Under the pieces are notes generated by a model that did no database searches, was not told where the DNA came from, and saw only the letters and a program-made list of their open reading frames with translations. Shown here in pieces: positions 8,527 through 17,800 of a stretch of 64,000 bases of DNA. The translations under genes were made by a program, and so were the position numbers. This stretch comes from JAUIJL01 sp965366625. Lineage in GTDB: Bacteria > Acidobacteriota > Thermoanaerobaculia > Multivoradales > J023. The number at the start of each line of letters is the position of its first letter. The first letter of the stretch is position 1. Where the stretch lies: assembly GCA_965366625.1 (NCBI GenBank), contig CBDUGP010000003.1:1-64000 (forward strand). The letters run 5' to 3'.

Positions 8527-9354
8527 ATGAACCGATTTGAAGCTCGAAGTCTATCGCTGTTGGGACTCGCCTGCTCACTGCTCGCGGGCTCGCTATGTGT
8601 CGCAGGGCCGTCGTCGGCCCAGGAAGCCGAGGCCGTTGAGACGATGCAGGAAGAAACCCACGGCCATGAAGCGCACGGCCATGAAACCCACGGCCATGAA
8701 ACTAACGGTCATGAAGCGCACGGCCAAGGCCATGGGACGGGCGGCGGCGGGGAGACGTTGAATGCCGCGGGATTCCACCACGACTTCAGCGATGCCGAGC
8801 ATTGGGCTAAACGGTTTGATACACCGGATCGTCCGACTTGGCAGAAACCGGAGTCTTTGATGGCCCTGATGGGTATCGAGCCGGGCATGACGGTCGCCGA
8901 TCTCGGGGCGGGTACCGGATTCTTTCTCGGCTATTTGTCGAAAGTCGTCGGCGAGAAGGGGCGGGTTTTGGCGTTGGACGTGGAGCCGACCTTGATCTCG
9001 CACATGGCGAATCGAGCTGAGCAAGCGGGTTGGTCGAACGTCGAAACTCGGCATATCCCCTATGACTCACCGGGTCTCGAGCCGGCGTCGGTCGACCGGA
9101 TCCTGATCGTCAATACCTGGCACCACATCGATGCCCGCGCCGACTATTCCGCGAAACTGTTAGAGGCCCTGCGGCCAGGGGGGGCGATCTTCGTGGTGGA
9201 TTACACCTTGGAGGCGGAGCACGGACCGCCCAAGGCTCATCGTCTTTCACCCGAGCGCGTGGCGGCCGAGCTGACCGGTGGAGGATTCGAAACCGAGGTG
9301 CTCGCCGAAGAGCTGCCGCGGCAATATGTGGTCGTCGGGCGGGCCGGCAGCTGA
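8527..9354 (+). CDS. putative exported class I SAM methyltransferase with His-rich linker
   Basis: A 275-residue protein. A signal peptide (residues 1-31, SSA before QEAEA) is followed by a His-rich segment of five-residue repeats (THGHE/AHGHE, residues 44-68), and then a class I methyltransferase fold. Motif I is VADLGAGTGFF (about 122-132), the acidic post-I residue lies in LALDVEP, and motif IV is IVNTWHHID. AAGGAGAG precedes the ATG. It resembles UbiE/Methyltransf_11-type enzymes that carry an unusual export signal. S-adenosylmethionine is cytoplasmic, so activity outside the cytoplasm is puzzling. The His repeats could bind metal. The substrate is unknown. Confidence 0.8.
   Translation: MNRFEARSLSLLGLACSLLAGSLCVAGPSSAQEAEAVETMQEETHGHEAHGHETHGHETNGHEAHGQGHGTGGGGETLNAAGFHHDFSDAEHWAKRFDTPDRPTWQKPESLMALMGIEPGMTVADLGAGTGFFLGYLSKVVGEKGRVLALDVEPTLISHMANRAEQAGWSNVETRHIPYDSPGLEPASVDRILIVNTWHHIDARADYSAKLLEALRPGGAIFVVDYTLEAEHGPPKAHRLSPERVAAELTGGGFETEVLAEELPRQYVVVGRAGS
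8656..8730 (+). repeat. 15-bp in-frame tandem repeat, 5 copies
   Basis: Five 15-bp units of the type acccacggccatgaa, alternating with gcgcacggccatgaa, encode the His-rich THGHE/AHGHE linker of the exported methyltransferase. The last copy is diverged (AHGQG). Confidence 0.9.
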
Positions 9355-9463
9355 CGCCTGACACTGGACTTAGGACCGCTAGACGGACAGACTAATGAGC
9401 AAGTGCCGGATCGAACGGAATTTCTCCGCTCGAGTGGATTGAACGGAGTCCGAGGAAAGTCCT

Positions 9464-11071
9464 ATGGATACCCATACCCTTTGGCAGCGATATCAAGAGT
9501 GGCTTTGCGATTGTCCGGAGATCGGGCTGCGCCTGGACATCAGTCGGATGCATTTTGCGGACGATTTTTTTGACCGAATGTCCGGGCCCATGGAAGAGGC
9601 TTTTTCAGCGATGGAAGCCTTGGAGAAGGGGGCGATCGCCAATCCCGACGAAGGGCGTCAGGTGGGCCACTACTGGCTGCGGGCGCCGGAGCTGGCTCCT
9701 GAAGTCGAGATGACCCGTGCGATCGAAGAGACCTTGGCGTCGGTGGAAGCATTCGCCGCTGATGTGCACAATGGAATCAAACGGGCCGCGAGCGGAAAGC
9801 GTTTCACCGACTTCTTGTTGATCGGCATTGGCGGCTCGGCCTTGGGTCCCCAATGGGTAGCCGATGCCTTAGGGCATCCCCGGACCGATGCCCTGAGAGC
9901 ACACTTTTTCGACAATTCGGATCCGGACGGCATGGATAAGGTCCTGGCCGGGCTCGAGGACCGTTTGGACACCACCCTGGTGGTGGTGATTTCGAAGTCC
10001 GGTAGCACTCCGGAGACCCGCAACGGGATGTTGGTCGCCAAGGCAGAATGGCAGTCCAAGGGCATAGATTTTGGTAGCTGTGCCGTAGCGGTCACCGGTG
10101 AAGGGTCCAATCTGGATCGGATCGCGCTCGAAGAGAATTGGTTGGCGCGTTTCCCCATGTGGGATTGGGTCGGTGGGCGGACCAGCGAAACCTCGGCCGT
10201 GGGCCTCTTGCCCGCTGCCTTGCAAGGTCTCGATATCCGACAGATGTTGGCCGGCGCTAGGCAGTGCGACAAGCTGACTCGAAATCGCCAGATCCGGAAG
10301 AATCCGGCCGCTTTGCTGGCGCTGATGTGGTTTCACGGCACCAACGCCCAGGGTGAGAAGGACATGGTCTTGTTGCCCTATCGAGACCGGTTGTTGCTTT
10401 TCTCGCGTTACCTTCAGCAGCTGATCATGGAATCCTTGGGCAAGAACCGCAACCTCCAAGGCGAATCGGTTTCCCAGGGGATTGCGGTGTACGGCAATAA
10501 GGGCTCCACGGATCAGCACGCCTACGTCCAACAGCTGCGGGAGGGGGTCGACAACTTCTTCGTGACCTTTGTCGACGTGCTGCAGGATCCGGCGGTCCCG
10601 GCCTCCCGGCTCGAAGTAGAGCCGTCGGCGACATCCAGCGATTTTCTTCGGGGTTTTCTTTTAGGGACACGCCGAGCCTTGACCGAAGCCGGTCGGGAGT
10701 CGATCACCCTGACGGTAGATCGACTGGACGGTTTTCGCTTAGGGGCCTTGATCGCTCTCTACGAGAGGGCTGTGGGTCTCTACGCGACCCTGGTGGGCGT
10801 TAACGCTTACCATCAGCCTGGGGTTGAGGCGGGCAAGAAAGCGGCGGCGGGCGTGCTCGCGGCTCAAGGAAGGCTTCTGGGGGCGCTTGACGAAGCAGAT
10901 CGGCCCATGTCGGTCAGCGAATTGGCGGCGAAGGCTGCTCCCGACGATCCTGAGACGATTTTTCATCTATTGGAAGGCCTGTCGGCGAACGGCCGGATTC
11001 AGCGATCGGACGGCGCGGGTCCGTTGGCGGCAACCTATTCCCTGAGCCGGTCCCCTGATCGACTTCCCTAG
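9464..11071 (+). CDS. pgi: glucose-6-phosphate isomerase
   Basis: A 535-residue cytosolic enzyme interconverting glucose-6-phosphate and fructose-6-phosphate in glycolysis and gluconeogenesis. Signature stretches are present: IGGSALGPQ, ISKSGSTPET, VGGRTSETSAVG, KNRNLQGESVSQG, YGNKGSTDQHAYVQQ and the lysine region YHQPGVEAGKKAA. GAGG lies 8 nt before the ATG. Residues after about 470 form a 65-residue tail that looks like a small winged-helix domain (PMSVSELAAKAA, ETIFHLLEGLSANGRIQR). I recall similar tails in cyanobacterial-type Pgi. The gene is apparently monocistronic. Confidence 0.95.
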   Translation: MDTHTLWQRYQEWLCDCPEIGLRLDISRMHFADDFFDRMSGPMEEAFSAMEALEKGAIANPDEGRQVGHYWLRAPELAPEVEMTRAIEETLASVEAFAADVHNGIKRAASGKRFTDFLLIGIGGSALGPQWVADALGHPRTDALRAHFFDNSDPDGMDKVLAGLEDRLDTTLVVVISKSGSTPETRNGMLVAKAEWQSKGIDFGSCAVAVTGEGSNLDRIALEENWLARFPMWDWVGGRTSETSAVGLLPAALQGLDIRQMLAGARQCDKLTRNRQIRKNPAALLALMWFHGTNAQGEKDMVLLPYRDRLLLFSRYLQQLIMESLGKNRNLQGESVSQGIAVYGNKGSTDQHAYVQQLREGVDNFFVTFVDVLQDPAVPASRLEVEPSATSSDFLRGFLLGTRRALTEAGRESITLTVDRLDGFRLGALIALYERAVGLYATLVGVNAYHQPGVEAGKKAAAGVLAAQGRLLGALDEADRPMSVSELAAKAAPDDPETIFHLLEGLSANGRIQRSDGAGPLAATYSLSRSPDRLP

Positions 11072-11670
11072 TTGGCAGTTGAACCGAGGGTGCTCTATGC
11101 CGTGAGCGTTGCCGCCCGGCTAGGTGGTCCCACCTGCTTTCAGTGGAATCTTCGTTTTGCAGGTCCATGCCTCGTACTCGAACGCGGAATCCAGAAGACG
11201 TTTGCGACAACGTTCTCTCGATTTCCGCGAATGCCGAGGGCCGCAGGTGGCCCTCGGTTGAAAAGAATTAAGCTCAGTGAAATTCCGACCGTTTGGAAGG
11301 CTAGATTTATTTAAGGTTTTCCATAGAAATCTTTATTTCTAGGCGTATAGGTTGAAAATTCACAGGAAATTAGCGAATTCGGAATTCGGGTAGAGATTTT
11401 CTCGCGAAGATACTAGTTTCAAACCAACCAGAATGTTAAGCTGCGAATATTAATCGGGATCGTTGTCGTGGCACTCGGATCCCACTCGGGTTCGAGTTCG
11501 GGCCGGGTCCCGAAGATTCCGGTCGAATTTCGCCAACTCTCTTCTTTTGTCATCCGGTAGCGAAAGGTCGTATCAACAGGTGTTTTTCGTCCATGTGGGC
11601 GAATCGATAGGGGAACGGCGGGTTCAGGGTCGTGGCGTCTCTGGCTCGCCTTTTGAAAGGAGCAGTCGTC
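11072..11670. other. intergenic region with palindrome, no supported gene
   Basis: About 600 bases between pgi and the small secreted-protein gene. The first half has a strong GC hairpin (11234-11257). The second half (11270-11470) is conspicuously AT-rich and contains a perfect 7-bp palindrome with a 4-nt loop, TAGAAAT/ATTTCTA, at 11324-11341. It is plausibly the promoter region of the downstream gene. No protein or RNA gene is supported. Confidence 0.5.
11234..11257 (+). terminator. GC-rich hairpin downstream of pgi
   Basis: Perfect 9-bp stem CCGAGGGCC / GGCCCTCGG with a 6-nt loop, 160 bases after the pgi stop. There is no U-tract (TTGAAAAG follows), so it is a weak terminator or an RNA-stabilising hairpin. 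Confidence 0.35.
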
Positions 11671-12003
11671 ATGTTTAAAGGTATGCAAAGAGGTTTCTTG
11701 TGCGTTTGTTTGTTGGCTCTGTTGGCGGTACCCGCTGCCGACGCAAGGAGCTTGGGCACAGAGGCCTCTCCGTGGGATTCGGTTTCCTTCTTCGTCTCGG
11801 ACATCCTGGAAGATTTTTGGCAGGGTTTGAGTGCCTGGCTTGGCGCCTTTGAGAGCACCGAGGTCGACAACACGACCTTACCGCCCTTGGATGAGGGTGA
11901 TGATGATGAGGGTGCCCCGACCCAATCCGCCGATGGTCCGCCTCCTCCGGGTACCGAAGACGACGATGGCAACATCGGCGGTGGTACCGATCCTTGGGGT
12001 TGA
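11671..12003 (+). CDS. small secreted acidic protein, unknown function
   Basis: A 110-residue protein. The ATG at 11671 has AAAGGAG about 10 nt upstream and opens a signal peptide (MQRGFLCVCLLALLAVPAADA, cut after residue about 27). The mature part has a short amphipathic segment (FVSDILEDFWQGLSAWLG), then a disordered tail rich in Asp, Glu, Gly and Pro, ending GGGTDPWG. No family is recognised. A terminator-like hairpin follows. It is convergent with an HTH-TPR regulator gene; a functional link between the two is speculative. Confidence 0.65.
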   Translation: MFKGMQRGFLCVCLLALLAVPAADARSLGTEASPWDSVSFFVSDILEDFWQGLSAWLGAFESTEVDNTTLPPLDEGDDDEGAPTQSADGPPPPGTEDDDGNIGGGTDPWG

Positions 12004-12062
12004 TCAACGCTTGATGTTTTCATCTTGACGATTGACGCCTGAGGATCTCAGGTAGGTCATCG

Positions 12063-12118
12063 AAAGGGCGGCCCCTTCAATGGATGGCCAGCCGGCCGAC
12101 GGTCGGGCTGCCCTTTTT
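12063..12118 (+). terminator. likely Rho-independent terminator
   Basis: AAAGGGC-GGCC pairs with GGGCTGCCCTTT across an internal GC-rich loop, and the stem ends in CCCTTTTT. It lies 60 bases after the small secreted-protein gene. Confidence 0.6.
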
Positions 12119-12269
12119 GGGTCAACTTTCTTTTGAGTTGGCTTCTTTGGGTCAACCCTTGTCTGACGGTAGCTTCATTTGAGCATACTGCCGACGGTTT
12201 TGCCGCCGACCCACGGGCGAGAGGAGAGGATGGCGACAGTCGGCTGGGTTAGGGGAAGGCAGGCGTCCG

Positions 12270-13730
12270 TCAGGCGCTCATGCGCGAACTCGAACGTTCT
12301 CCCATGGCCTTCTCTAAGGCCTCGACCATCATCAGTGACAGTCGACCTTCGCCGGCGGCGCGGATATAACCGAGCAGGGCCGCCTCTTTGATCTTATTTT
12401 TGCGGAAGTGAGTCAGCAGACGAGCCATTCCCTCGGACAGCTCCACCGCCTCTTGAAAGCGCTGTTGCTCGAGCCATAGGCGAGCTAAGTCCAAGCAAAC
12501 GAAAACCGCGTCCGGAGCCTCACAAGAGAAAAGCAGGTCGCGGGCTTCGATCCAGCAGGTCTCGGCAGCGTTCAATTGGTTACGGTGGTAGTGCAGCCGA
12601 CCTTGTTCCCACTTGACTTTAGCGCGTACGAATGCTCCGCAGCTCGGGTCCAACGAGTTCAGATGTTTGCTCAACCAGCGTTCGCTGGCGTTGAGATCGC
12701 CGGTCTCGCGGCAGGCACGGGCCAGTTCCACGAAGGCCGAGTTGCGGTAGCGAGCAACGGAAGGATCCGACATCGGCAGTCTTTGAAGGCTTTTGCGCAG
12801 GGCCCGGCTGGCGGACAGATGATCGCCGACCTCGTTGAAGACGATTCCGCGCTGCACCTGCACCTTGGCAACATCGATCTCCCGGTCGAGTTCGTCAAAA
12901 ATGACGATGGCTTGACCCAGGAGCTGAAGTGCCTCTTGGTAAGAGCCGTGATCGGACAGCAGATAGGCGCCGAGCCGTAAAAGCTCTGCCTGGATGGGCA
13001 GCATTCTGAAGCGTGAGCTGATCCGCAAACCGTAGTGGGTGGCGGTGGCGCTCTGCTCCAGCTGATCGACCATCCTCATGCTGAAACCGAAAAGGGAGAG
13101 GGCTTTCAGGGCTAAGGCGAGGCGCTCCTCAGGGTCCAGATCCGGAATTTGGGGCACCAGCTCGGTGACCACCGTTTCGGTTTGTTTGGTGACCGTTCTG
13201 GGGTCGTCGTAGCAAAGAGGAACCAGACTTTTTAGGTAGCGCTCGACGAAACCCGGTCGGCGGTACCGCTTGGCGGTTTTCAACCGTCGCCGTTGCTCGA
13301 TCCCGGAGCATTCGAGCATGGCTTCGACCAGCTCTTGATCTCTCTGGGCCGAGGCACTGCAGAAAGGGTTGGCGAAAACGCCGCTGGCGTCTTCTACGCC
13401 ACTGGCATCGACGGCCAATTGATCGATGGCTTTTTGGATCCGGCTGAGGGGTTTGTCCGCAGATTCCGCGGAAATCTCTCGCAATAGATCTCCGGTATCC
13501 AGGGGAGCCCCGAGCGCCCGGCTGAAGAACCGACCGGGGTGGGTGTTGAGCAGCTCGAGGGACTTCAGCAGCACATCCAAGGGGATCGCGAGTTCGCCGC
13601 GGCAATATTTGCTGAGGTAGCCGTCGCTTCTAGATAGCTCCCGTTCGATTTCGGCAATTCGTCCGAAATTCCTTTGAAGCTCGGCTTTTAGAGCTGTGCG
13701 AAGGCGTTTGTTGGCTTCTCCCGAATTCAT
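12270..13730 (-). CDS. HTH-domain protein with TPR repeats, probable transcriptional regulator
   Basis: A 486-residue protein. Residues about 20-60 (GRIAEIERELSRSDGYLSKYCRGELAIPLDVLLKSLEL) fit an XRE-type helix-turn-helix, given here only as positions and type. From about residue 150 to the end the sequence is all helical with TPR-like pairs (SYQEALQLLGQAIVIFDEL, NQLNAAETCWIEARDLL, RFQEAVELSEGMARLL). This architecture is seen in peptide- or protein-sensing regulators. No signal peptide or membrane segment is present, so it is cytosolic. It is convergent with the small secreted-protein gene and separate from the cysQ-like gene upstream. Its target genes are unknown. Confidence 0.7.
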   Translation of the reverse strand: MNSGEANKRLRTALKAELQRNFGRIAEIERELSRSDGYLSKYCRGELAIPLDVLLKSLELLNTHPGRFFSRALGAPLDTGDLLREISAESADKPLSRIQKAIDQLAVDASGVEDASGVFANPFCSASAQRDQELVEAMLECSGIEQRRRLKTAKRYRRPGFVERYLKSLVPLCYDDPRTVTKQTETVVTELVPQIPDLDPEERLALALKALSLFGFSMRMVDQLEQSATATHYGLRISSRFRMLPIQAELLRLGAYLLSDHGSYQEALQLLGQAIVIFDELDREIDVAKVQVQRGIVFNEVGDHLSASRALRKSLQRLPMSDPSVARYRNSAFVELARACRETGDLNASERWLSKHLNSLDPSCGAFVRAKVKWEQGRLHYHRNQLNAAETCWIEARDLLFSCEAPDAVFVCLDLARLWLEQQRFQEAVELSEGMARLLTHFRKNKIKEAALLGYIRAAGEGRLSLMMVEALEKAMGERSSSRMSA

Positions 13731-13834
13731 GGCTTCCTACTTTAGCATAGTGGCTCTACCTTTTGACAATAGAAATGTCGAGGTGGCCATATTTCCCGGC
13801 CAGAAAGTCTAGGAAATGCCCAAAACGGAGGCAT

Positions 13835-14674
13835 TTAGTGTCCCAAAACGGTGGCAGGTTCTCTGTTGACGGCTCGCCAAGCTTCTTGCCAGGGGAAGGA
13901 TAGTGGCCCCAGGGCGACAAAATTCGGATTTCGCAGATTCTCTTTGTTGTAACGCAAAGGCTGTCCGTTGAAATCGATCACTTGTCCACCGGCTGCGCGC
14001 AGAACCGCGTCCGCGGCTCCTGTGTCCCATTCCATGGTCGGGCCGAGCCGAGGATAGAAATCCGCTAGACCTTCGGCCAATCGGCAGAATTTGAGCGAGC
14101 TGCCCATGCGGACTAGCTCATGAGGGGGGAGTTGCTCGAGATAGCGGCTCAGCTCGACGCCGGGATGGCTGAAGCTGACCAGGACCTTGGGGATTGAGTC
14201 GACGACCTCGGAGACCCGGATGGGATGCTGACGATCACCGTCGAGACGCCACGAGCCGTGACCCGCCGCGCCGACGAAACCCAGATCGAGGACCGGAGCG
14301 TAAACCACTCCGAGCACCGGTTCTCCGTCTTCGACCAACGCGATGTTGACCGTGAATTCATCCCGACGATTGACGAATTCTCGGGTGCCATCGAGCGGAT
14401 CGATCAGCCAATAACGCTGCCAATTTCGGCGTGTCTGGAAGGCCGCTTGAGCGGTTTCTTCCGACAGCCTAGGTAGATCCGGTGTCAGATTCTGGAGACC
14501 CCGATCAATGATTACCTGGCTGGCGAGATCGGCGTCCGTAATCGGTGACGAATCCTCTTTCTTTCGGGTTCCGAGGTCGGGCCGACGGTAAACGTCGAGA
14601 ATGGCCTGTCCCGCTTTTCGGGCTAATTGCCAAGTCTCTTCGAGAAGTCCGACCGACCGGTATCCCATGTCCAT
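13835..14674 (-). CDS. cysQ: 3'(2'),5'-bisphosphate nucleotidase CysQ / inositol monophosphatase family
   Basis: A 279-residue metal-dependent phosphatase of the FIG superfamily. Metal-binding motifs are LSEETAQ, DPLDGTREF and WDTGAADAVL. The combination DGTREF, with SSLKFCRLAEG and YPRLGPTMEWDTGA, is typical of CysQ, which hydrolyses 3'-phosphoadenosine 5'-phosphate from sulfate assimilation. Length is usual (about 250-280). There is no clear ribosome site; a second ATG lies two codons in. An AAATGCC/GGCATTT stem overlaps its stop codon. A second, distinct family member occurs at 43215-44015. Confidence 0.88.
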   Translation of the reverse strand: MDMGYRSVGLLEETWQLARKAGQAILDVYRRPDLGTRKKEDSSPITDADLASQVIIDRGLQNLTPDLPRLSEETAQAAFQTRRNWQRYWLIDPLDGTREFVNRRDEFTVNIALVEDGEPVLGVVYAPVLDLGFVGAAGHGSWRLDGDRQHPIRVSEVVDSIPKVLVSFSHPGVELSRYLEQLPPHELVRMGSSLKFCRLAEGLADFYPRLGPTMEWDTGAADAVLRAAGGQVIDFNGQPLRYNKENLRNPNFVALGPLSFPWQEAWRAVNREPATVLGH

Positions 14675-14800
14675 GGAGACATATTATCCGAACACTCAGA
14701 GAAATCTAGGGGTAGATTTAGCCCGGAACAAAAACCGTTCGGCCAATGGTCTTCATGTTGTGCCCCCAGAATCGGCTGTCTTTGGCCCTCTTTTGAGTGT

Positions 14801-17800
14801 TTACGGAGTCTCGGGAGACGGTTGCTCGAGGTTCAAGGGCTCAGTGGTCTGGCCCAAACGCTCGTCGTCGGCACTGACGGCACTGAAGGCACTGACGGCA
14901 CTGACGGCACTGACGGCACTGTCCGGTTGGTGGCCGGACAAACTGTCGAAGAGGTCGTGGATGTCTTGCAGGATCCGATAGGTCACCGGAACCAAGATCA
15001 GGGTCACGGCGGTGGCGAAAACAATGCCGAAACCTAGGCTGAGGGCCATGGGGATCAAGAACTTGGCTTGTAAGCTGGTTTCGAAAATGATCGGCGTCAA
15101 ACCCATGAAGGTGGTCAATGTGGTGAGGAAGATCGGTCGAAACCGTTGTTTCCCTGCCTCTCGGATGGCGATATCGAGGGAGATGCCTTCCCGGCGTCGA
15201 CGATTGATCAGATCGATCATGATCAGGGAATCGTTGACCACCACTCCGGTGAGCGCGACGATGCCGAAGAACGACAAGATGGTCAGTGTGACGCCCATGA
15301 TCAGGTGTCCCGCCAGGGCGCCGACGAATCCGAACGGAATCACCGACATGACGATCAACGGTTGGGTGTAGCTCCTGAAGGGAATGGCCAGCAGGGCGAA
15401 GATCGCCACCAACGCCATGATGAAGTTGCCTTTCAAGCTGTCCATGGTTTCGGCCTGCTCCCGTTGCTCACCTTCAAAATCGAAGCTCAGACCGGGAAAA
15501 TCAGCGACCATTTGGGGAATCACGTCCGCGCGCAGGGCATCATTGATTTCATTCGCGTTGGCGGCCCCTTCGTCGACGTCGGCGCTGACCGTTACCACCC
15601 TGCGTCGGTCGACCCGGTTGATGGTGGCGAACCCGCGGCCTTCACTGACCGACGCCACGGTTTGGAAGGGGACCTCCGAGCCGTTGCCCAGGCGGACCCG
15701 CATGGCTTCGATATCTCCCATGCTCGTTCGCTGATCCTCGGGGTATCTCACCATGACCCGGACGTCGCTACGGCCGCGCTGAATGCGCTGGATTTCCTCG
15801 CCGTAGAATCCTTGGCGGGTTTGGCGAGCGAGCTGCAAGAGATCCACTCCGAGCGCTTGCCCTTCCGGGGTCAGCTCTAAACGCAGCTCCTTTTTTCCCG
15901 GTTCAAAAGAGTCGGAAATGTCGAAGACTCCGGGGTATTCGGCCAAAATCCCTTTCATGCGGTCGACGCTGCGGAATAGGGTTTGCTCGTCGTGGTGCGC
16001 CATTCGAACGCTGACCGCGTCGCCGGCATTGAATAGCGAGGCATTGTAGGTCAGCGCCACCGCACCCGGCACGCCGCCGACTTCTTGCCGCCAGCGATTC
16101 ATGATTTCCGTCGAGCTGATGCCCCGTTGCTCGCTGGCCAGCAGCTCGACGTTGACCTCGGCCAGGTGGGAGCCGGTGCCGGCCGTGCTGCCGGCGGAAG
16201 TGGGTCCGCCGCCGCCGCTGGTGGGCTGGGCGCCGACGGTGATCGAGACGTGGTTGATGATCGGCGGGCCTTGCCGCTGTGAATCGTAGGATTCGGCCAC
16301 GATCCGTGCCGCCTCTTCGATTCGGCGGCTGATCGCCGCGGTTTGCTCGTCCGGGGTGCCCTGGGGCATCTTCAGATAGGCCACCATATTGTCGGCATCG
16401 ACGTCGGGCTGGAAGGTGAACTTCGTAAAACCGCCGCCCACCAAACCCACCGAAAGCAGCAGGATGACGAACGCCGAGGCGGCACTGAGATATCGCCATT
16501 CCAAAGCCGACTCGAGCAGATCGTGGTACGGGCCGTCGATGAAGCGTTCCAGGCCTCCGGCGGTCCGTCGCCGAAGTCGACGTAAGAGGTTCATGACCGG
16601 ATCGAAAAAGCGGGTGATCGGACGGAAAAACCCACCGCCTTTCTTGCCGTCGCCGGCGATGTGGGCGGGCAAGATCAGTAGGCTCTCCACCAGCGACATG
16701 AAGAGCACGGCAATCACCACCACCGGAATGTTGCGCATGACCTTGCCGATCGAGCCTTGGACGAATACCAACGGCATGAAGGCGGCGACCGACGTCAGCA
16801 CGGCGTAGATCACCGGCATCGCCATCTCCTGCACCCCTTGGACCGCCGCCTGGAGGGGTGGCTTGCCCTTTTGAAGGTGGGAGTAGACGTTTTCTCCCAC
16901 GACGATGGCGTCGTCGACCACGATGCCCAAGGAAACGATGAAGGCGAAGAGGGAGATCATGTTGATGGTGATGTCGAAGTGGGGCAACAGCCAAAGACCT
17001 CCCATGAAGGAGATGGGGATGCCCATGGTGGTCCAAAACGCCAGCCGAAAGTCGAGGAAGAGTGCCAGGCTGATGAACACCAGCACCAAACCGACCCGGG
17101 CATTTTTGAGCAATAGGTTGATCCGCTGGTGCAGGATCTTCGAGGTATCGAGCCAGGTGGAAACGTGCATGCTCGGGGGCAGATTGGGTTGCAGGTCGGC
17201 GATGTAAGACCGGGCGGCGGCGGTCACCTCGAGGGCCCCCTCATCGCCGGTTCGATAGACCTGGACCAGCACTGCCGGTTCGCCGTCGAATCGGGCGGCC
17301 ACGGCGGTTTCCTCAAAGCCGTCGCGCACAGCGGCTATTTGACCCAGACGCACTTCGGTGCCGTCGGCAGACGAAAGCACGATGATGTTTTCGAATTCTT
17401 CCCCCGTGTAGCGCTGCGCTTCGGTGCGCAGAAGGATCTCGCCGCCGTCGGTTTTGACCGAACCTCCCGGCAGGTCGAGGGAGGACCGACGGATCGCTTG
17501 GGCGACTTGATCGAAGCTCAACGAGTATCGGCGCAGGGCGTCCTCGGAGACCTCGATGGAAATCTCGTAGGGCGGGACGCCTCTGAGTTCCGCTTGGCTG
17601 ATGTCGTCCAGGGAGGTCAGATCGTCGCGGATCCGTTCGGCTTTTTCGGTCAGGGTTTCAATGGGTAAATCACCGTGTACCACGACGCTCATCACCTGAC
17701 GGCGGGTGACGATCTCTGCGATGATCGGTTTTTCGGTTTCCGTCGGAAAGGTGTCGATTCGGTCGACGGCGGCTTTGATGTCGTCGAGCACCTGTCGATT

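Noticed and set aside
12004..12269. Search for a small RNA between the secreted-protein gene and the HTH-TPR gene
   Set aside because: Only a terminator-like hairpin and short GGGTCAAC repeats are visible; no promoter could be supported.
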